NCBI GenBank assembly: GCA_028693085.1
Contig: JAQUWC010000044.1
Coordinates: forward strand, 1 to 16,471
DNA from: UBA5266 sp002411545
GTDB taxonomy: Bacteria; Bacteroidota; Bacteroidia; Bacteroidales; WCHB1-69
Length of the DNA: 16,471 nt
Direction: 5' to 3'
Positions 7,691 through 15,288 of this stretch are shown here, one piece after another. The first letter of the stretch is position 1; every line of letters starts with the position of its first letter. The translations under genes were made by a program, and so were the position numbers. The notes below the pieces were generated by a model that did not search any database, was not told the DNA's origin, and was given only the letters and a program-made list of their open reading frames with translations.

Positions 7691-8320
7691 TCACCAACCA
7701 TGCCCGCTTTTAGACAAATAATCTTGCGCTACTTTATTTCCTAAACGAGCTGCCTGTTGATAACATTCAACTAATTTTTTATAATTTCCTAACTCTCCGT
7801 AAACAATACCCATATTTATAAAAGCTTTTGCATTGTCAGGTTCTATTTCAATGATTTTTTGATAAACCTCTAAGGCTTTAGCTTTTTCTTTTAGCTGTTG
7901 ATAACTCAAGGCCATATTAAAGTAGGCTTGTGTTTGTGTAGGGTTCATTAGAACGACTTTTTGATAACATTCTATTGCTAACAAATGACTATCAAGCATA
8001 CCGTAAGCAATTCCCATATTGAGAAAAGCATGTATATTATTCGAATCCAATAAAAGTGACCTTTTCGACATAGCTATAGCCTGCCTATACTCTCCTAATT
8101 TGAAATAAGAACCTCCCATATTATTATAATCATCCGAAGTAAAAACAGCCGATGACAATGAATCTGCTTGTATGAAATAAGTCAAAGCTTCTTGATATGA
8201 GTTAGCTGCATTCGCTGCATAAGCCTTTTCGATCAAGGCACGAGCTTTAACACCATTTTTTACACTTTGAGCCTGTATGACAATAGGCAAAAATAAAACA
8301 AATAACATCTTTCCTTTCAT
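7691..8320 (-). CDS. Secreted tetratricopeptide repeat protein
   Basis: The start at 8320 gives 209 residues and places a signal peptide at the N-terminus (MKGKMLFVLFLPIVIQA, cleavage before QS). A longer frame from 8353 adds 11 residues ahead of it and would bury the signal, so the inner ATG is preferred. The rest is about five consecutive 34-residue TPR units with the consensus N-MG-x-x-Y-x-x-L...A-x-x-x-Y-x-K-x-x-x-x-x-P. The product is probably a periplasmic or outer-membrane-associated protein-interaction scaffold; no partner is evident. It lies downstream of maf on the same strand with only 50 bases between, and no promoter element is seen there, so it is probably cotranscribed with maf. 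Its 3' end abuts the convergent purF without a visible terminator. Confidence 0.85.
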   Translation of the reverse strand: MKGKMLFVLFLPIVIQAQSVKNGVKARALIEKAYAANAANSYQEALTYFIQADSLSSAVFTSDDYNNMGGSYFKLGEYRQAIAMSKRSLLLDSNNIHAFLNMGIAYGMLDSHLLAIECYQKVVLMNPTQTQAYFNMALSYQQLKEKAKALEVYQKIIEIEPDNAKAFINMGIVYGELGNYKKLVECYQQAARLGNKVAQDYLSKSGHGW

Positions 8321-8370
8321 GGCTATTCCAATATCAATTGATTTAAAAGACAACGTGAATATGTATAGAT

Positions 8371-8973
8371 TTATTTTTTATTTAACAAACGTTCCAACAT
8401 TTGCCATAACACATGAGTAGGCAAACCCATAATTGTAAAAAACGACCCTTCGATGTGTTCAATTCCTCTAAAACCTATCCATTCCTGAATACCATAGGCT
8501 CCGGCTTTATCATAAGGAGCATAATGGTCAACATAGTAAGTTAAATCATCCGCTGATAATTCGGAAAAACTAACTTTGGCTTCATCATAAGCGGTGTGTA
8601 TCTGTCCATGTAGAATTACACATAAACCGCTAATCACGGAGTGCTGTTTACCCGATAATATTTTTAACATACGGATAGCATCGCTCCTATCAAGCGGTTT
8701 CCCCATTATTTCTTCTTTATGAGTAACAATGGTATCTCCCCCTATTACAATTATATTTTCTTGATTTTTATATAATTCAAATACGGCTTCTGCTTTTTGT
8801 TGAGCTAAACTTTGGGCAAGTTTGTAGGTAGATACATTCTGACATACATATTCGTCGACAAAACTATCGCAAACCGAAAATGTTATTCCCATCTGAGACA
8901 ACAATTCCTGACGACGCGGCGATTTTGAAGCTAATACAAGGTGATATTTTTTTAATTTTTCTAAAAGAAACAT
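8371..8973 (-). CDS. maf: Maf/YhdE family nucleoside triphosphate pyrophosphatase
   Basis: A 200-residue protein of full family length. The N-terminal signature LASKSPRRQELL spans residues 14-25, with the S-x-S-P-R-R phosphate-binding loop. GGDTIV (78-83) carries the catalytic aspartate D80. YDKAGAYGIQ (154-163) and IEGSFFTIMGLP (174-185) complete the family pattern. Maf proteins hydrolyse non-canonical or excess nucleoside triphosphates to monophosphates, either dTTP/UTP/pseudo-UTP (YhdE type) or 7-methyl-GTP (YceF type). The AGAYGIQ block leans toward the YhdE group, but this is not decisive. A -7 element 17 bases upstream gives a very short leader, and the TPR gene follows on the same transcript. 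Confidence 0.93.
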   Translation of the reverse strand: MFLLEKLKKYHLVLASKSPRRQELLSQMGITFSVCDSFVDEYVCQNVSTYKLAQSLAQQKAEAVFELYKNQENIIVIGGDTIVTHKEEIMGKPLDRSDAIRMLKILSGKQHSVISGLCVILHGQIHTAYDEAKVSFSELSADDLTYYVDHYAPYDKAGAYGIQEWIGFRGIEHIEGSFFTIMGLPTHVLWQMLERLLNKK

Positions 8974-8989
8974 CTTTCAATTATTTTTA

Positions 8990-8997
8990 CAAAAGTA
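8990..8997 (-). promoter_or_regulatory. -7 element TACTTTTG for maf
   Basis: On the minus strand the sequence reads TACTTTTG, an exact TAnnTTTG match, ending 16 bases before the maf ATG. The leader would be roughly 10 bases. No TTTG at -33 is clear. Confidence 0.6.
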
Positions 8998-9050
8998 CTC
9001 ATTTATAACACTCTTTTATTATCATTTATAGGTTATTTTTGAATTAATAT

Positions 9051-9086
9051 AAAAAAAACCGCCTTATCCCATAATAAAGCGGTTTT
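9051..9086 (-). terminator. Rho-independent terminator of the POT transporter gene
   Basis: The arms 9055-9067 and 9074-9086 (AAAACCGCCTTAT / ATAAAGCGGTTTT) form a 13-pair stem with one C-A mismatch and a 6-base loop. Read on the minus strand, the stem is followed by an unbroken run of eight T, 21 bases past the transporter stop. The T run on the other side (TTTT) could also let it work weakly on the plus strand. Confidence 0.88.
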
Positions 9087-9107
9087 ATATCTGTAGATTA
9101 TACTATT

Positions 9108-10619
9108 TTAACTAGAAACTCTTTCCAACCATTTCAACATAGACAACATTACGACCATAGATATGAGACAAGCCACAACAAACACTAACCATGTAGCCCA
9201 AATAGGAATGCTTTCATACAAAATGGCTCCGATAAATAACAATTGATTACCGGCTGCTGTTGCACATAACCACAAACCTTGTGCCATCCCTTGGTATTTT
9301 GGAGGAGCTACTTTAGAGACGAAAGAAATACCGAGCGGAGAAATAAATAATTCCGCTACCGTTAAAATAAAATAGGTTCCTATTAATAGGAAAGGTGTTA
9401 CTCGTTGCGCATCCGTTAATCCGCCTTGAGCGGTTAAATTAGCATAAGATGGTACATTATATGATCCTATAAGCATCACAACATAAGCAATAGCTGCAAT
9501 AGCCATACCGATAGCAATTTTCTTTGGTGTGGAAGGTTCTTTACCTTTGGCACGCAACCAACCAAAAAATGCCATCACTATCGGAGTCAGAAATACCACA
9601 AAAAACGGATTCATGGATTGGAATAACTCTGCCGTAATTTCGAAACTACCAATTCTTAATAAAGTATAATCACGGGCAAAGAAAGTTAAGGTTAATCCAT
9701 TTTGATGGAATGAGAACCAAAAGAAAATAACCACAGCAAAAACGGCAAACAATGCATACATACGTTGTCTGATTTCAGCCACACTCATTTCGTCAGCTTG
9801 AACACCAACGGCTTTTTCTTTATCCGAAGGATTGGGAAATTTTTTCTTATTAGCCAAATATATTACCAATGAAATAGCCATTGCAAAAATAGCTACGGCA
9901 AAAGCATAATGAAATCCGGTAGCAAAAACATTTAAATAATCACTGGCAAAAGTAGATAAATCCGTTGTCGTACAACCAACTTGCGCCGATAAATCTTGAA
10001 AACGCATCATAGCATCGCCCTGAAGTGAACCGTTTAACTGTTGATGACATAAAGCCGGAAGATCAGGATTATATTTAAAACCATGTGAATTCACCCACCA
10101 GTTTCTTACTCCAACAGCGGCCAAAGGAGCAAATATAGCACCTACATTGATAAACATATAAAACCATTGAAACCCTGCATCACGCATGTTTGAATATTTC
10201 GGATTATCATACATTTGACCAACCAAAGCTTGTAAGTTGCCTTTAAACAAGCCATTACCAAATGCAATAACCAGCAAGCCAAAACATGTCATGGCTAAAA
10301 AGATAGCAAACTGATTTTGAGGAACCGGCGTTCCGGTAGGAATGGCGATAAGAAAATAACCAACAGCCATCATAATTAAACCAATTAAAATGGTTCCTTT
10401 AAAGTTTTTGGTCCGGTCGGCTATTAAACCTCCTACAAACGACAACACATAAATCGAAAAATAAAAAATCGAATAAATAAGCCCGGCTTGTCCTCCGGTA
10501 AGTCCGAATTTCGCCATTAGGAACAACGACAATATGGCCATCATGGTATAAAAACCAAAGCGTTCTCCCATATTTGCCAATGCAGCTGCTAATAATCCTT
10601 TGGGATGATTTTTAAACAT
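9108..10619 (-). CDS. POT/PTR2 family peptide transporter (MFS)
   Basis: A 503-residue polytopic membrane protein with about 12-14 hydrophobic segments. The N-terminal GERFGFY, the loop GGLIADRTKNFKGTI, the GNGLFKGNLQALVGQMY segment and the later FHQNGLTLTFFARDYT are characteristic of proton-driven oligopeptide transporters in the inner membrane. In the usual E-x-x-E-R-F motif the first glutamate is replaced by N16 (N16-M-G-E19-R20). A 60-residue hydrophilic loop (172-230) with cysteines 191 and 216 separates two transmembrane segments, perhaps facing the periplasm and disulfide-linked. The substrate is probably di- or tripeptides, but the motif change leaves this open. The gene is monocistronic: own promoter upstream, strong terminator downstream. 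Confidence 0.9.
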   Translation of the reverse strand: MFKNHPKGLLAAALANMGERFGFYTMMAILSLFLMAKFGLTGGQAGLIYSIFYFSIYVLSFVGGLIADRTKNFKGTILIGLIMMAVGYFLIAIPTGTPVPQNQFAIFLAMTCFGLLVIAFGNGLFKGNLQALVGQMYDNPKYSNMRDAGFQWFYMFINVGAIFAPLAAVGVRNWWVNSHGFKYNPDLPALCHQQLNGSLQGDAMMRFQDLSAQVGCTTTDLSTFASDYLNVFATGFHYAFAVAIFAMAISLVIYLANKKKFPNPSDKEKAVGVQADEMSVAEIRQRMYALFAVFAVVIFFWFSFHQNGLTLTFFARDYTLLRIGSFEITAELFQSMNPFFVVFLTPIVMAFFGWLRAKGKEPSTPKKIAIGMAIAAIAYVVMLIGSYNVPSYANLTAQGGLTDAQRVTPFLLIGTYFILTVAELFISPLGISFVSKVAPPKYQGMAQGLWLCATAAGNQLLFIGAILYESIPIWATWLVFVVACLISMVVMLSMLKWLERVSS

Positions 10620-10663
10620 AATTGATAATTTTAATTAATAATTATATACAAAATTTTAAGGTG

Positions 10664-10671
10664 CAAAAATA
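10664..10671 (-). promoter_or_regulatory. -7 element TATTTTTG for the POT transporter
   Basis: On the minus strand the sequence reads TATTTTTG, an exact TAnnTTTG match, with about 44 bases to the ATG. The -33 region is only T-rich. Confidence 0.6.
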
Positions 10672-10739
10672 TGAAAAAAAACATTCGTTACTAAAAAAAA
10701 TCACATAAATTATACTATCTGTCTGTCTTTTAAATACAT

Positions 10740-10766
10740 TAAATTTGTTTGTTGCATATAACAAAT
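10740..10766 (+). promoter_or_regulatory. Possible distal promoter and inverted repeat in the POT/U32 divergent region
   Basis: TAAATTTG at 10740-10747 matches TAnnTTTG and would give the U32 gene a leader of about 100 bases. It overlaps an inverted repeat, ATTTGTT (10743-10749) with AACAAAT (10760-10766), which could be an operator. An imperfect palindrome, TTCCTTATATAAAGAA (10776-10791), follows. AT-richness makes chance matches likely. Confidence 0.35.
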
Positions 10767-10833
10767 AATAAAGGCTTCCTTATATAAAGAAAACCACCTA
10801 ACTACTTGGCTTACTAAGAAAGCATAAAGCAAT

Positions 10834-10854
10834 TTTATGTAAATTTGCATGCAT
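10834..10854 (+). promoter_or_regulatory. Proximal promoter of the U32 gene (-7 TAAATTTG at 10840-10847)
   Basis: TAAATTTG is an exact -7 match whose final G lies only 6 bases before the ATG at 10853. Transcription would start at or within a few bases of the start codon, giving a leaderless or nearly leaderless message. The 21-base block is the same, bar one base, as the one ahead of the acyltransferase gene at 2344-2364. Confidence 0.6.
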
Positions 10855-12121
10855 GAAAAATCAAGAAAAAAAAGCCATTGAAATCATGGCACCTGTTGGT
10901 TCTTATGAATCTTTACATGCCGCTATTCAGGCCGGTGCAGATGCCGTATATTTCGGAATCGGGAACTTGAACATGCGTTCTCGTTCAACGGTAAACTTTA
11001 CGTTAGATGATTTAGCCGAGATTAGTCGTTTGTGTAATATCAATCATATTAAAAGTTATCTGACCCTTAATACCATTATTTACGATAATGAAATTGATGA
11101 AATAAAAAGCATTTTAACGGCAGCGAAAAAGCACGGCATTTCGGCTATCATTGCCTCCGATTGGTCGGTTATTCAAGAAGCTCAAAAGATTGGAATAGAC
11201 ATTCATATTTCAACCCAATGCAATATAACCAATATCGAAGCGATTCGTTTTTTCTCCCGTTTTGCCGAGGTAATGGTTACCGCTCGTGAGTTGAATTTGA
11301 AACAAGTAGCTACTATTGTCGAACAAATAGAAAAAGAAAACATTACAGGTCCATCGGGTAATTTAGTAAAAATCGAAGTTTTTGTCCACGGAGCCTTATG
11401 CATGGCTGTTTCCGGTAAATGCTATTTGAGCTTGGATAATTTCGCCTATTCTGCCAACCGAGGGGCGTGCCTTCAACCTTGCCGACGTTTGTATCATGTA
11501 AAAGATGTGGATAATGAAATCGAATTATTGGTTAACGAGAAATACATATTCTCTCCTAAAGACTTATGCACCATTGGCTTTTTAGATAAAATACTCGAAG
11601 CGGGTGTCAGCGTATTGAAAATTGAAGGGAGAGGTCGTTCGCCCGAATACGTTAAAACCGTTACCCAATGCTATCGGCAAGCTGTGAATGCCTATGATGA
11701 CGGCTCCTATGGTGAAGATAAAGTAAAACTTTGGATGAATGAACTAAAAAGTGTATATAACAGAGAGTTTTGGGACGGTTATTATTTAGGAAGAAAAATG
11801 GGTGAATGGACGAATCGTTATGGTTCGCAAGCTACTAAAACAAAAGTGTACGTTGGAAAAGTTACCAATTATTTTTCAAAACAGAAGGTAGCTGAAATTC
11901 TTATTGAAAACAAAACATTGCATATAGGAGATCAGCTATTGGTTATAGGGCCTACTACCGGTGTTTACGAGGATAGTGTTTCCGAAATTAGAGTGGATTT
12001 AAAACCTACTCCTGCCGCCGAAAAAGGAACTTATTGCTCCGTCCCTACCCACGACATATTGCGACGCAACGATAAAGTTTACGTTTTGATACCGGTATGC
12101 GATTCAGATGTTTATGAATAA
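10853..12121 (+). CDS. Peptidase U32 family protein, TrhP/RlhA-like RNA hydroxylation factor
   Basis: A 422-residue protein. The N-terminal IMAPVGSYE...AGADAVYFG block and the cysteine cluster C183-x6-C190-x15-C206-x3-C210 (GALCMAVSGKC and GACLQPC) are the U32 signature and probably bind an iron-sulfur cluster. U32 members in E. coli include TrhP, which with prephenate helps hydroxylate uridine 34 of tRNAs, and RlhA, which acts on 23S rRNA; others were named collagenases. The length and the C-terminal small barrel-like domain (about residues 330-422) match TrhP more than the much longer RlhA. The start at 10853 is needed because residues 9-12 (IEIM) align with the family's internal ELL-S/A-PAG strand, so the inner ATG at codon 12 would cut the fold. 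The gene ends 14 bases from the convergent YihY gene. Confidence 0.88.
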   Translation: MKNQEKKAIEIMAPVGSYESLHAAIQAGADAVYFGIGNLNMRSRSTVNFTLDDLAEISRLCNINHIKSYLTLNTIIYDNEIDEIKSILTAAKKHGISAIIASDWSVIQEAQKIGIDIHISTQCNITNIEAIRFFSRFAEVMVTARELNLKQVATIVEQIEKENITGPSGNLVKIEVFVHGALCMAVSGKCYLSLDNFAYSANRGACLQPCRRLYHVKDVDNEIELLVNEKYIFSPKDLCTIGFLDKILEAGVSVLKIEGRGRSPEYVKTVTQCYRQAVNAYDDGSYGEDKVKLWMNELKSVYNREFWDGYYLGRKMGEWTNRYGSQATKTKVYVGKVTNYFSKQKVAEILIENKTLHIGDQLLVIGPTTGVYEDSVSEIRVDLKPTPAAEKGTYCSVPTHDILRRNDKVYVLIPVCDSDVYE

Positions 12122-12135
12122 AATATCCCGAATTT

Positions 12136-13077
12136 TCATTTTTGCATTATTTTCATCTTTTTTTTACGTGCATTACGTATGCTGACATTCAGTTCAAAAC
12201 CTATAATTAGTATCATAGAAATTAGTTGAATCCACAGCAACAATATTATCAAAGCTCCTATGGAACCGTAAACGGCATTATAGCTCGAAAAATTAGTCAT
12301 ATAATAATTAAATCCTGCCGAAGACAATACAATTAAAAGGGTGGCTAATGATGAACCCGCGGAGAAAAAATGATATTCTCTTTTTTTGGCCGGTGCAAAA
12401 TAATAAATGACAGAAATACACATAAAAACAAGGAAAATAATCAATATCCATTTCACCATTCGTATGGCTGTAAAATGCCAAGAGATACAAATAATATCAT
12501 ATTCTGAAACAAGCGTAAGAAATTGACTTACCAAAATATTTATTCCCAAAGTAGTCAGAAACATAACCAACAAAATAAACAACAAGAATAAAGAGACCAA
12601 TTTTTTTTTGATAAAACTCCTTGTTTCTATTTCATGATATGTAGCATTTAATTCAGAAATCATAGCACTGGTTCCTCGAGTTGCAAAATAAAAAGTAAAA
12701 ATAATACTAAAAGACAATAAAGTGCCATTTTTTTTCAATATACCATCTATAGTATCTTTCACAAAACCAAAAGATTGTTCCGGCAAAAAGGTCTCCATCA
12801 TTTCATACACTAAAGACACAAAATTGTCGATAGGGAGATATGCAACGATAGTAAATAAAAATAAAACCAATGGAAACAACGCCATGAAAAAGTTATATGA
12901 CAAAGAAGCTGCTCTACGCGACAATTCACCTTTAACCAAACCCTTTATAAAAAACACTAATACATCAAAAATGGGTAAACCATCAAAACCCGGAAGGATA
13001 ATCCTTCTTAATTGTATTTGTAGTTGTTTTACAAATCGATGATCAAGCACTTTGTTTTGTAGCTTCTGAATATCCAT
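12136..13077 (-). CDS. YihY/BrkB family (UPF0761) inner membrane protein
   Basis: A 313-residue protein with about six transmembrane segments (near residues 60-84, 118-136, 158-182, 207-228, 240-258 and 268-294). Family hallmarks are SRRAASLSYNFFMALFPLVLF in the first segment region, a small-residue-rich middle segment with RGTSA, and the C-terminal YGSIGALIILLLWIQL followed by FELN. The C-terminus is a short lysine-rich tail. BrkB was first linked to serum resistance in Bordetella and YihY was once mislabelled RNase BN; no molecular function is firmly established. It has its own promoter in the divergent region shared with the SulP gene and no visible terminator before the convergent U32 gene. 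Confidence 0.92.
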   Translation of the reverse strand: MDIQKLQNKVLDHRFVKQLQIQLRRIILPGFDGLPIFDVLVFFIKGLVKGELSRRAASLSYNFFMALFPLVLFLFTIVAYLPIDNFVSLVYEMMETFLPEQSFGFVKDTIDGILKKNGTLLSFSIIFTFYFATRGTSAMISELNATYHEIETRSFIKKKLVSLFLLFILLVMFLTTLGINILVSQFLTLVSEYDIICISWHFTAIRMVKWILIIFLVFMCISVIYYFAPAKKREYHFFSAGSSLATLLIVLSSAGFNYYMTNFSSYNAVYGSIGALIILLLWIQLISMILIIGFELNVSIRNARKKKMKIMQK

Positions 13078-13124
13078 ATAATCTATAATTAGTAAATGAT
13101 ATGGTGCATTATTATTTACAAATG

Positions 13125-13132
13125 CAAAAGTA
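13125..13132 (-). promoter_or_regulatory. -7 element TACTTTTG for the YihY gene
   Basis: Exact TAnnTTTG match on the minus strand, about 47 bases from the ATG, the same octamer as ahead of maf and pyrG. Confidence 0.6.
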
Positions 13133-13253
13133 TGCTTTTTTACGTATAAAATCTCGGTTTACGATTATATGTTTAATAAAATATTCTTATTACAATAATG
13201 GTAAGCATTGTTTTTGTACCTGCAGTTTTTCAATTCGGTCCAAAGCGGATAGT

Positions 13254-13332
13254 TTTTGGTGCTTTGCTGTTAAAAAACAGCAAATTAAAAAGAATAAATC
13301 ATTTTGATGATTTCAGTTTGAAAACACCAAAA
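13254..13332 (+). repeat. Nested inverted repeats upstream of the SulP promoter
   Basis: The outer arms are TTTTGGTG (13254-13261) and CACCAAAA (13325-13332). Inside lie a perfect 9-pair hairpin, TTTGCTGTT-AAAA-AACAGCAAA (13263-13284), and a 6-pair hairpin, AAATCA/TGATTT (13296-13313). As RNA this would be a three-way junction; as DNA the right outer arm falls between the -33 and -7 boxes, as an operator would. Neither inner hairpin is followed by a T run, so terminators are unlikely. Confidence 0.6.
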
Positions 13333-13347
13333 TAATAGCTACCTTTG
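13317..13347 (+). promoter_or_regulatory. Complete Bacteroidota promoter for the SulP gene
   Basis: TTTG at 13317-13320, a 19-base spacer, and TACCTTTG at 13340-13347 match the -33/-7 consensus and spacing exactly. This is the best promoter in the window. The leader would be about 90 bases. Confidence 0.8.
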
Positions 13348-13445
13348 CGGCTGTTAAAGAAAAAAAAGATGTTGCTTGATTATCAACATTAATATTTCGG
13401 CTTATTTTATTTTTAAAATTAATTTTCATAAAAAAACTTCGCAAT

Positions 13446-15152
13446 ATGAGTTTCGTTTCGACAAAAAATTTGAAAGGGGATGTTTTTGGTGGCTTAACCG
13501 CCGGTATTGTTGCTTTACCATTAGCCCTGGCTTTCGGTATTCAAGCATTTGGAGTAATTGACAGCAGTGAAGTCTCCAACATAGGAGCCTATGGAGCCAT
13601 GGCAGGTTTGGTGGGTGCGATCATGATAGGTTTTTTTGCCTCTATTTTCGGTGGCACTCATTCTCAAATCAGTGGTCCTACCGGACCTATGACCGTTATT
13701 ACAGCGACATTAATTTCCGGTATTTGGGCATCTTCCACTCCACAATCTATCGAAACTGTACTCATTGTTATGTCCATTACCGGTGTTTTATGTGGAGTGT
13801 TTCAAATTCTATTTGGCATTATAAAATTAGGTAAATATATACGGTATATTCCATATCCTGTACTTTCAGGCTTTATGAGTGGCATTGGAATTATCATTAT
13901 TGTACAACAAATATATCCTTTATTCGGGTTAAAATCGCCGGTGTTAATCATTGATATGATTACACAATTTCCGGACAAACTCCAACAAGGATTTAACTTT
14001 CATGCTTTTGCTACCGGAATAGCAAGTATAGCCATTATTTTTTTATTTCCTTTATTGACAAAAAAAGTCCCCTCTACTTTAATAGCTTTGATTGTTGTAA
14101 CTATCGTTACTGTCATTACGGGTTTCGATCCCAGATTGACCATAGGCGAAATACCCTCCGGATTACCCCTTCCTTTTTTTATGAATTTTTCTTTAGGAAA
14201 CTTTGATTGGTTAGGTGCATTACAAATAGCTGTTATTCCAGCTTTAACTTTAGCCGGTTTAGGCTCTATCGATACCCTATTAACATCCGTCGTAGCCGAT
14301 AATATTACACAAACCAAACACAACAGCAATCGTGAACTCATTGGCCAAGGAATAGGTAACATGGCAGCCGGTTTATTTTCCGGCATAGCAGGTGCAGGCG
14401 CAACCATGCGTACGGTAGTAAATGTGAAAAGCGGAGGGAAAACACAACTTTCCGGAATGATACATTCCTTGTTGTTATTAACTATTTTGCTCGGATTAGG
14501 TCGTTTTGTTAAATTTGTTCCTCTTTCGGTTTTAGCCGGTATTTTGATAACGGTCGGCATTAGTATCATTGATTTTAAAGGATTGAAAGATCTGTTTAAA
14601 ATTCCTAAAGCAGATGCCTTTGTACTAATAAGCGTATTGATTTTAACCGTTTTTGTAGATTTACTCATTGCTGTTGGTATTGGTATGATAATCGCCTGCG
14701 TGCTTTTTATGAAACGAGCCAGCGATTTAGTGGAAAGTGGGTATCAATCCAGTGCCATGACAAGCTTCGATAAAGAATCACCCTGGGAGGACGAGAAAGA
14801 CATGCCGGAAGAAATGCGCAATCAGATTTATATTCAACGTTTAAACGGCCCTATCTTTTTTGGCTCTATCACACGTTTCCAAGAAGTCATGAACGATATT
14901 CCCGACAATGTAAAAATTGTAATTATACGTATGCGATTGGTAAGCTTTATGGACCAATCGGGATTATATGCCATGGAAACAGCCATTAAAAAGTTACATG
15001 ATAAAGGTATTACGGTTTTAATGACTATCATTCAACCACAACCTATGTATATGTTACAAAAAATGAATGTCATACCGGATTTAATACCCGAAGAAAAAAC
15101 TTTTAAAACTTTTGAAGAATGTACCGGCTACTTAAAATCTATTTTTAAATAA
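13446..15152 (+). CDS. SulP family inorganic anion transporter with C-terminal STAS domain
   Basis: A 568-residue protein. The N-terminal two thirds are membrane-embedded, with the SulP opening block GDVFGGLTAGIVALPLALAFG and the SGPTGPMTVI motif of the substrate-binding half-helix region. Residues ~458-565 are a cytoplasmic STAS domain, with MDQSG at 502-506 forming the conserved D-x-S-G loop. The family moves sulfate, bicarbonate or other anions, often with sodium or protons; BicA-like bicarbonate carriers and sulfate permeases cannot be told apart here by eye. The ATG follows a ~90-base AT-rich leader and gives a family-standard N-terminus. Sulfate uptake would fit the sulfonolipid genes upstream, but they are not in the same operon. 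Confidence 0.92.
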   Translation: MSFVSTKNLKGDVFGGLTAGIVALPLALAFGIQAFGVIDSSEVSNIGAYGAMAGLVGAIMIGFFASIFGGTHSQISGPTGPMTVITATLISGIWASSTPQSIETVLIVMSITGVLCGVFQILFGIIKLGKYIRYIPYPVLSGFMSGIGIIIIVQQIYPLFGLKSPVLIIDMITQFPDKLQQGFNFHAFATGIASIAIIFLFPLLTKKVPSTLIALIVVTIVTVITGFDPRLTIGEIPSGLPLPFFMNFSLGNFDWLGALQIAVIPALTLAGLGSIDTLLTSVVADNITQTKHNSNRELIGQGIGNMAAGLFSGIAGAGATMRTVVNVKSGGKTQLSGMIHSLLLLTILLGLGRFVKFVPLSVLAGILITVGISIIDFKGLKDLFKIPKADAFVLISVLILTVFVDLLIAVGIGMIIACVLFMKRASDLVESGYQSSAMTSFDKESPWEDEKDMPEEMRNQIYIQRLNGPIFFGSITRFQEVMNDIPDNVKIVIIRMRLVSFMDQSGLYAMETAIKKLHDKGITVLMTIIQPQPMYMLQKMNVIPDLIPEEKTFKTFEECTGYLKSIFK

Positions 15153-15183
15153 ATGTATCATCAAAACATACATATAAAAGATG

Positions 15184-15191
15184 TAATTTTG
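15184..15191 (+). promoter_or_regulatory. -7 element TAATTTTG for the tRNA gene
   Basis: Exact TAnnTTTG match whose last base is 10 bases before the mature tRNA 5' end, so the primary transcript would carry a leader of only a few bases. The tRNA is thus independently transcribed from the SulP gene that ends 31 bases before the element. Confidence 0.65.
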
Positions 15192-15201
15192 CAAACCTAT
15201 A

Positions 15202-15272
15202 TGTCCCATGGTGTAACGGTAGCACCACAGATTCTGGTTCTGTTTGTCTGGGTTCGAATCCTAGTGGGACAA
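15202..15272 (+). tRNA. tRNA-Gln (anticodon CTG)
   Basis: The 71 bases fold fully: acceptor TGTCCCA/TGGGACA, D stem GTGT/GCAC with a T-G pair, anticodon stem ACAGA/TCTGT, loop TTCTGGT with anticodon CTG, 4-base variable loop, T stem CTGGG/CCTAG with one G-T pair, T loop TTCGAAT, discriminator A. The weak U1-A72 first pair is typical of bacterial tRNA-Gln. CCA is not encoded. The anticodon reads CAG only, so a TTG-anticodon partner must exist elsewhere for CAA. Confidence 0.95.
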
Positions 15273-15288
15273 CAAATCATCCCTTTAA

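Larger units (their letters stand above)
13078..13445. other. 368-base divergent intergenic region between the YihY and SulP genes
   Basis: No gene is supported here. It holds the YihY promoter on the minus strand (13125-13132), a full -33/-7 promoter for the SulP gene (13317-13347), and a nested set of inverted repeats at 13254-13332. From about 13353 to 13445 is the AT-rich SulP leader. A 68-codon open frame at 13101-13307 has no family features and crosses the YihY promoter, so it is not called. Confidence 0.7.

Noticed and set aside
8321..8353. Upstream ATG at 8353 for the TPR protein
   Set aside because: It would place 11 mixed residues before a clear signal peptide that begins at the inner ATG (8320).
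13101..13307. 68-codon open frame between the YihY and SulP genes
   Set aside because: It starts inside the YihY promoter region, has no recognisable motif or promoter of its own, and its composition looks like translated non-coding AT-rich DNA.
14000..14668. 222-codon open frame antisense to the SulP gene
   Set aside because: It is a mirror of the SulP frame, with low-complexity K/I/T/P/N composition and no family motif. The plus-strand protein has clear SulP and STAS signatures.
15153..15173. ATGTAT/ATACAT inverted repeat after the SulP stop codon as a terminator
   Set aside because: Only six A/T-rich pairs and no T run follow; the stem is too weak to call.
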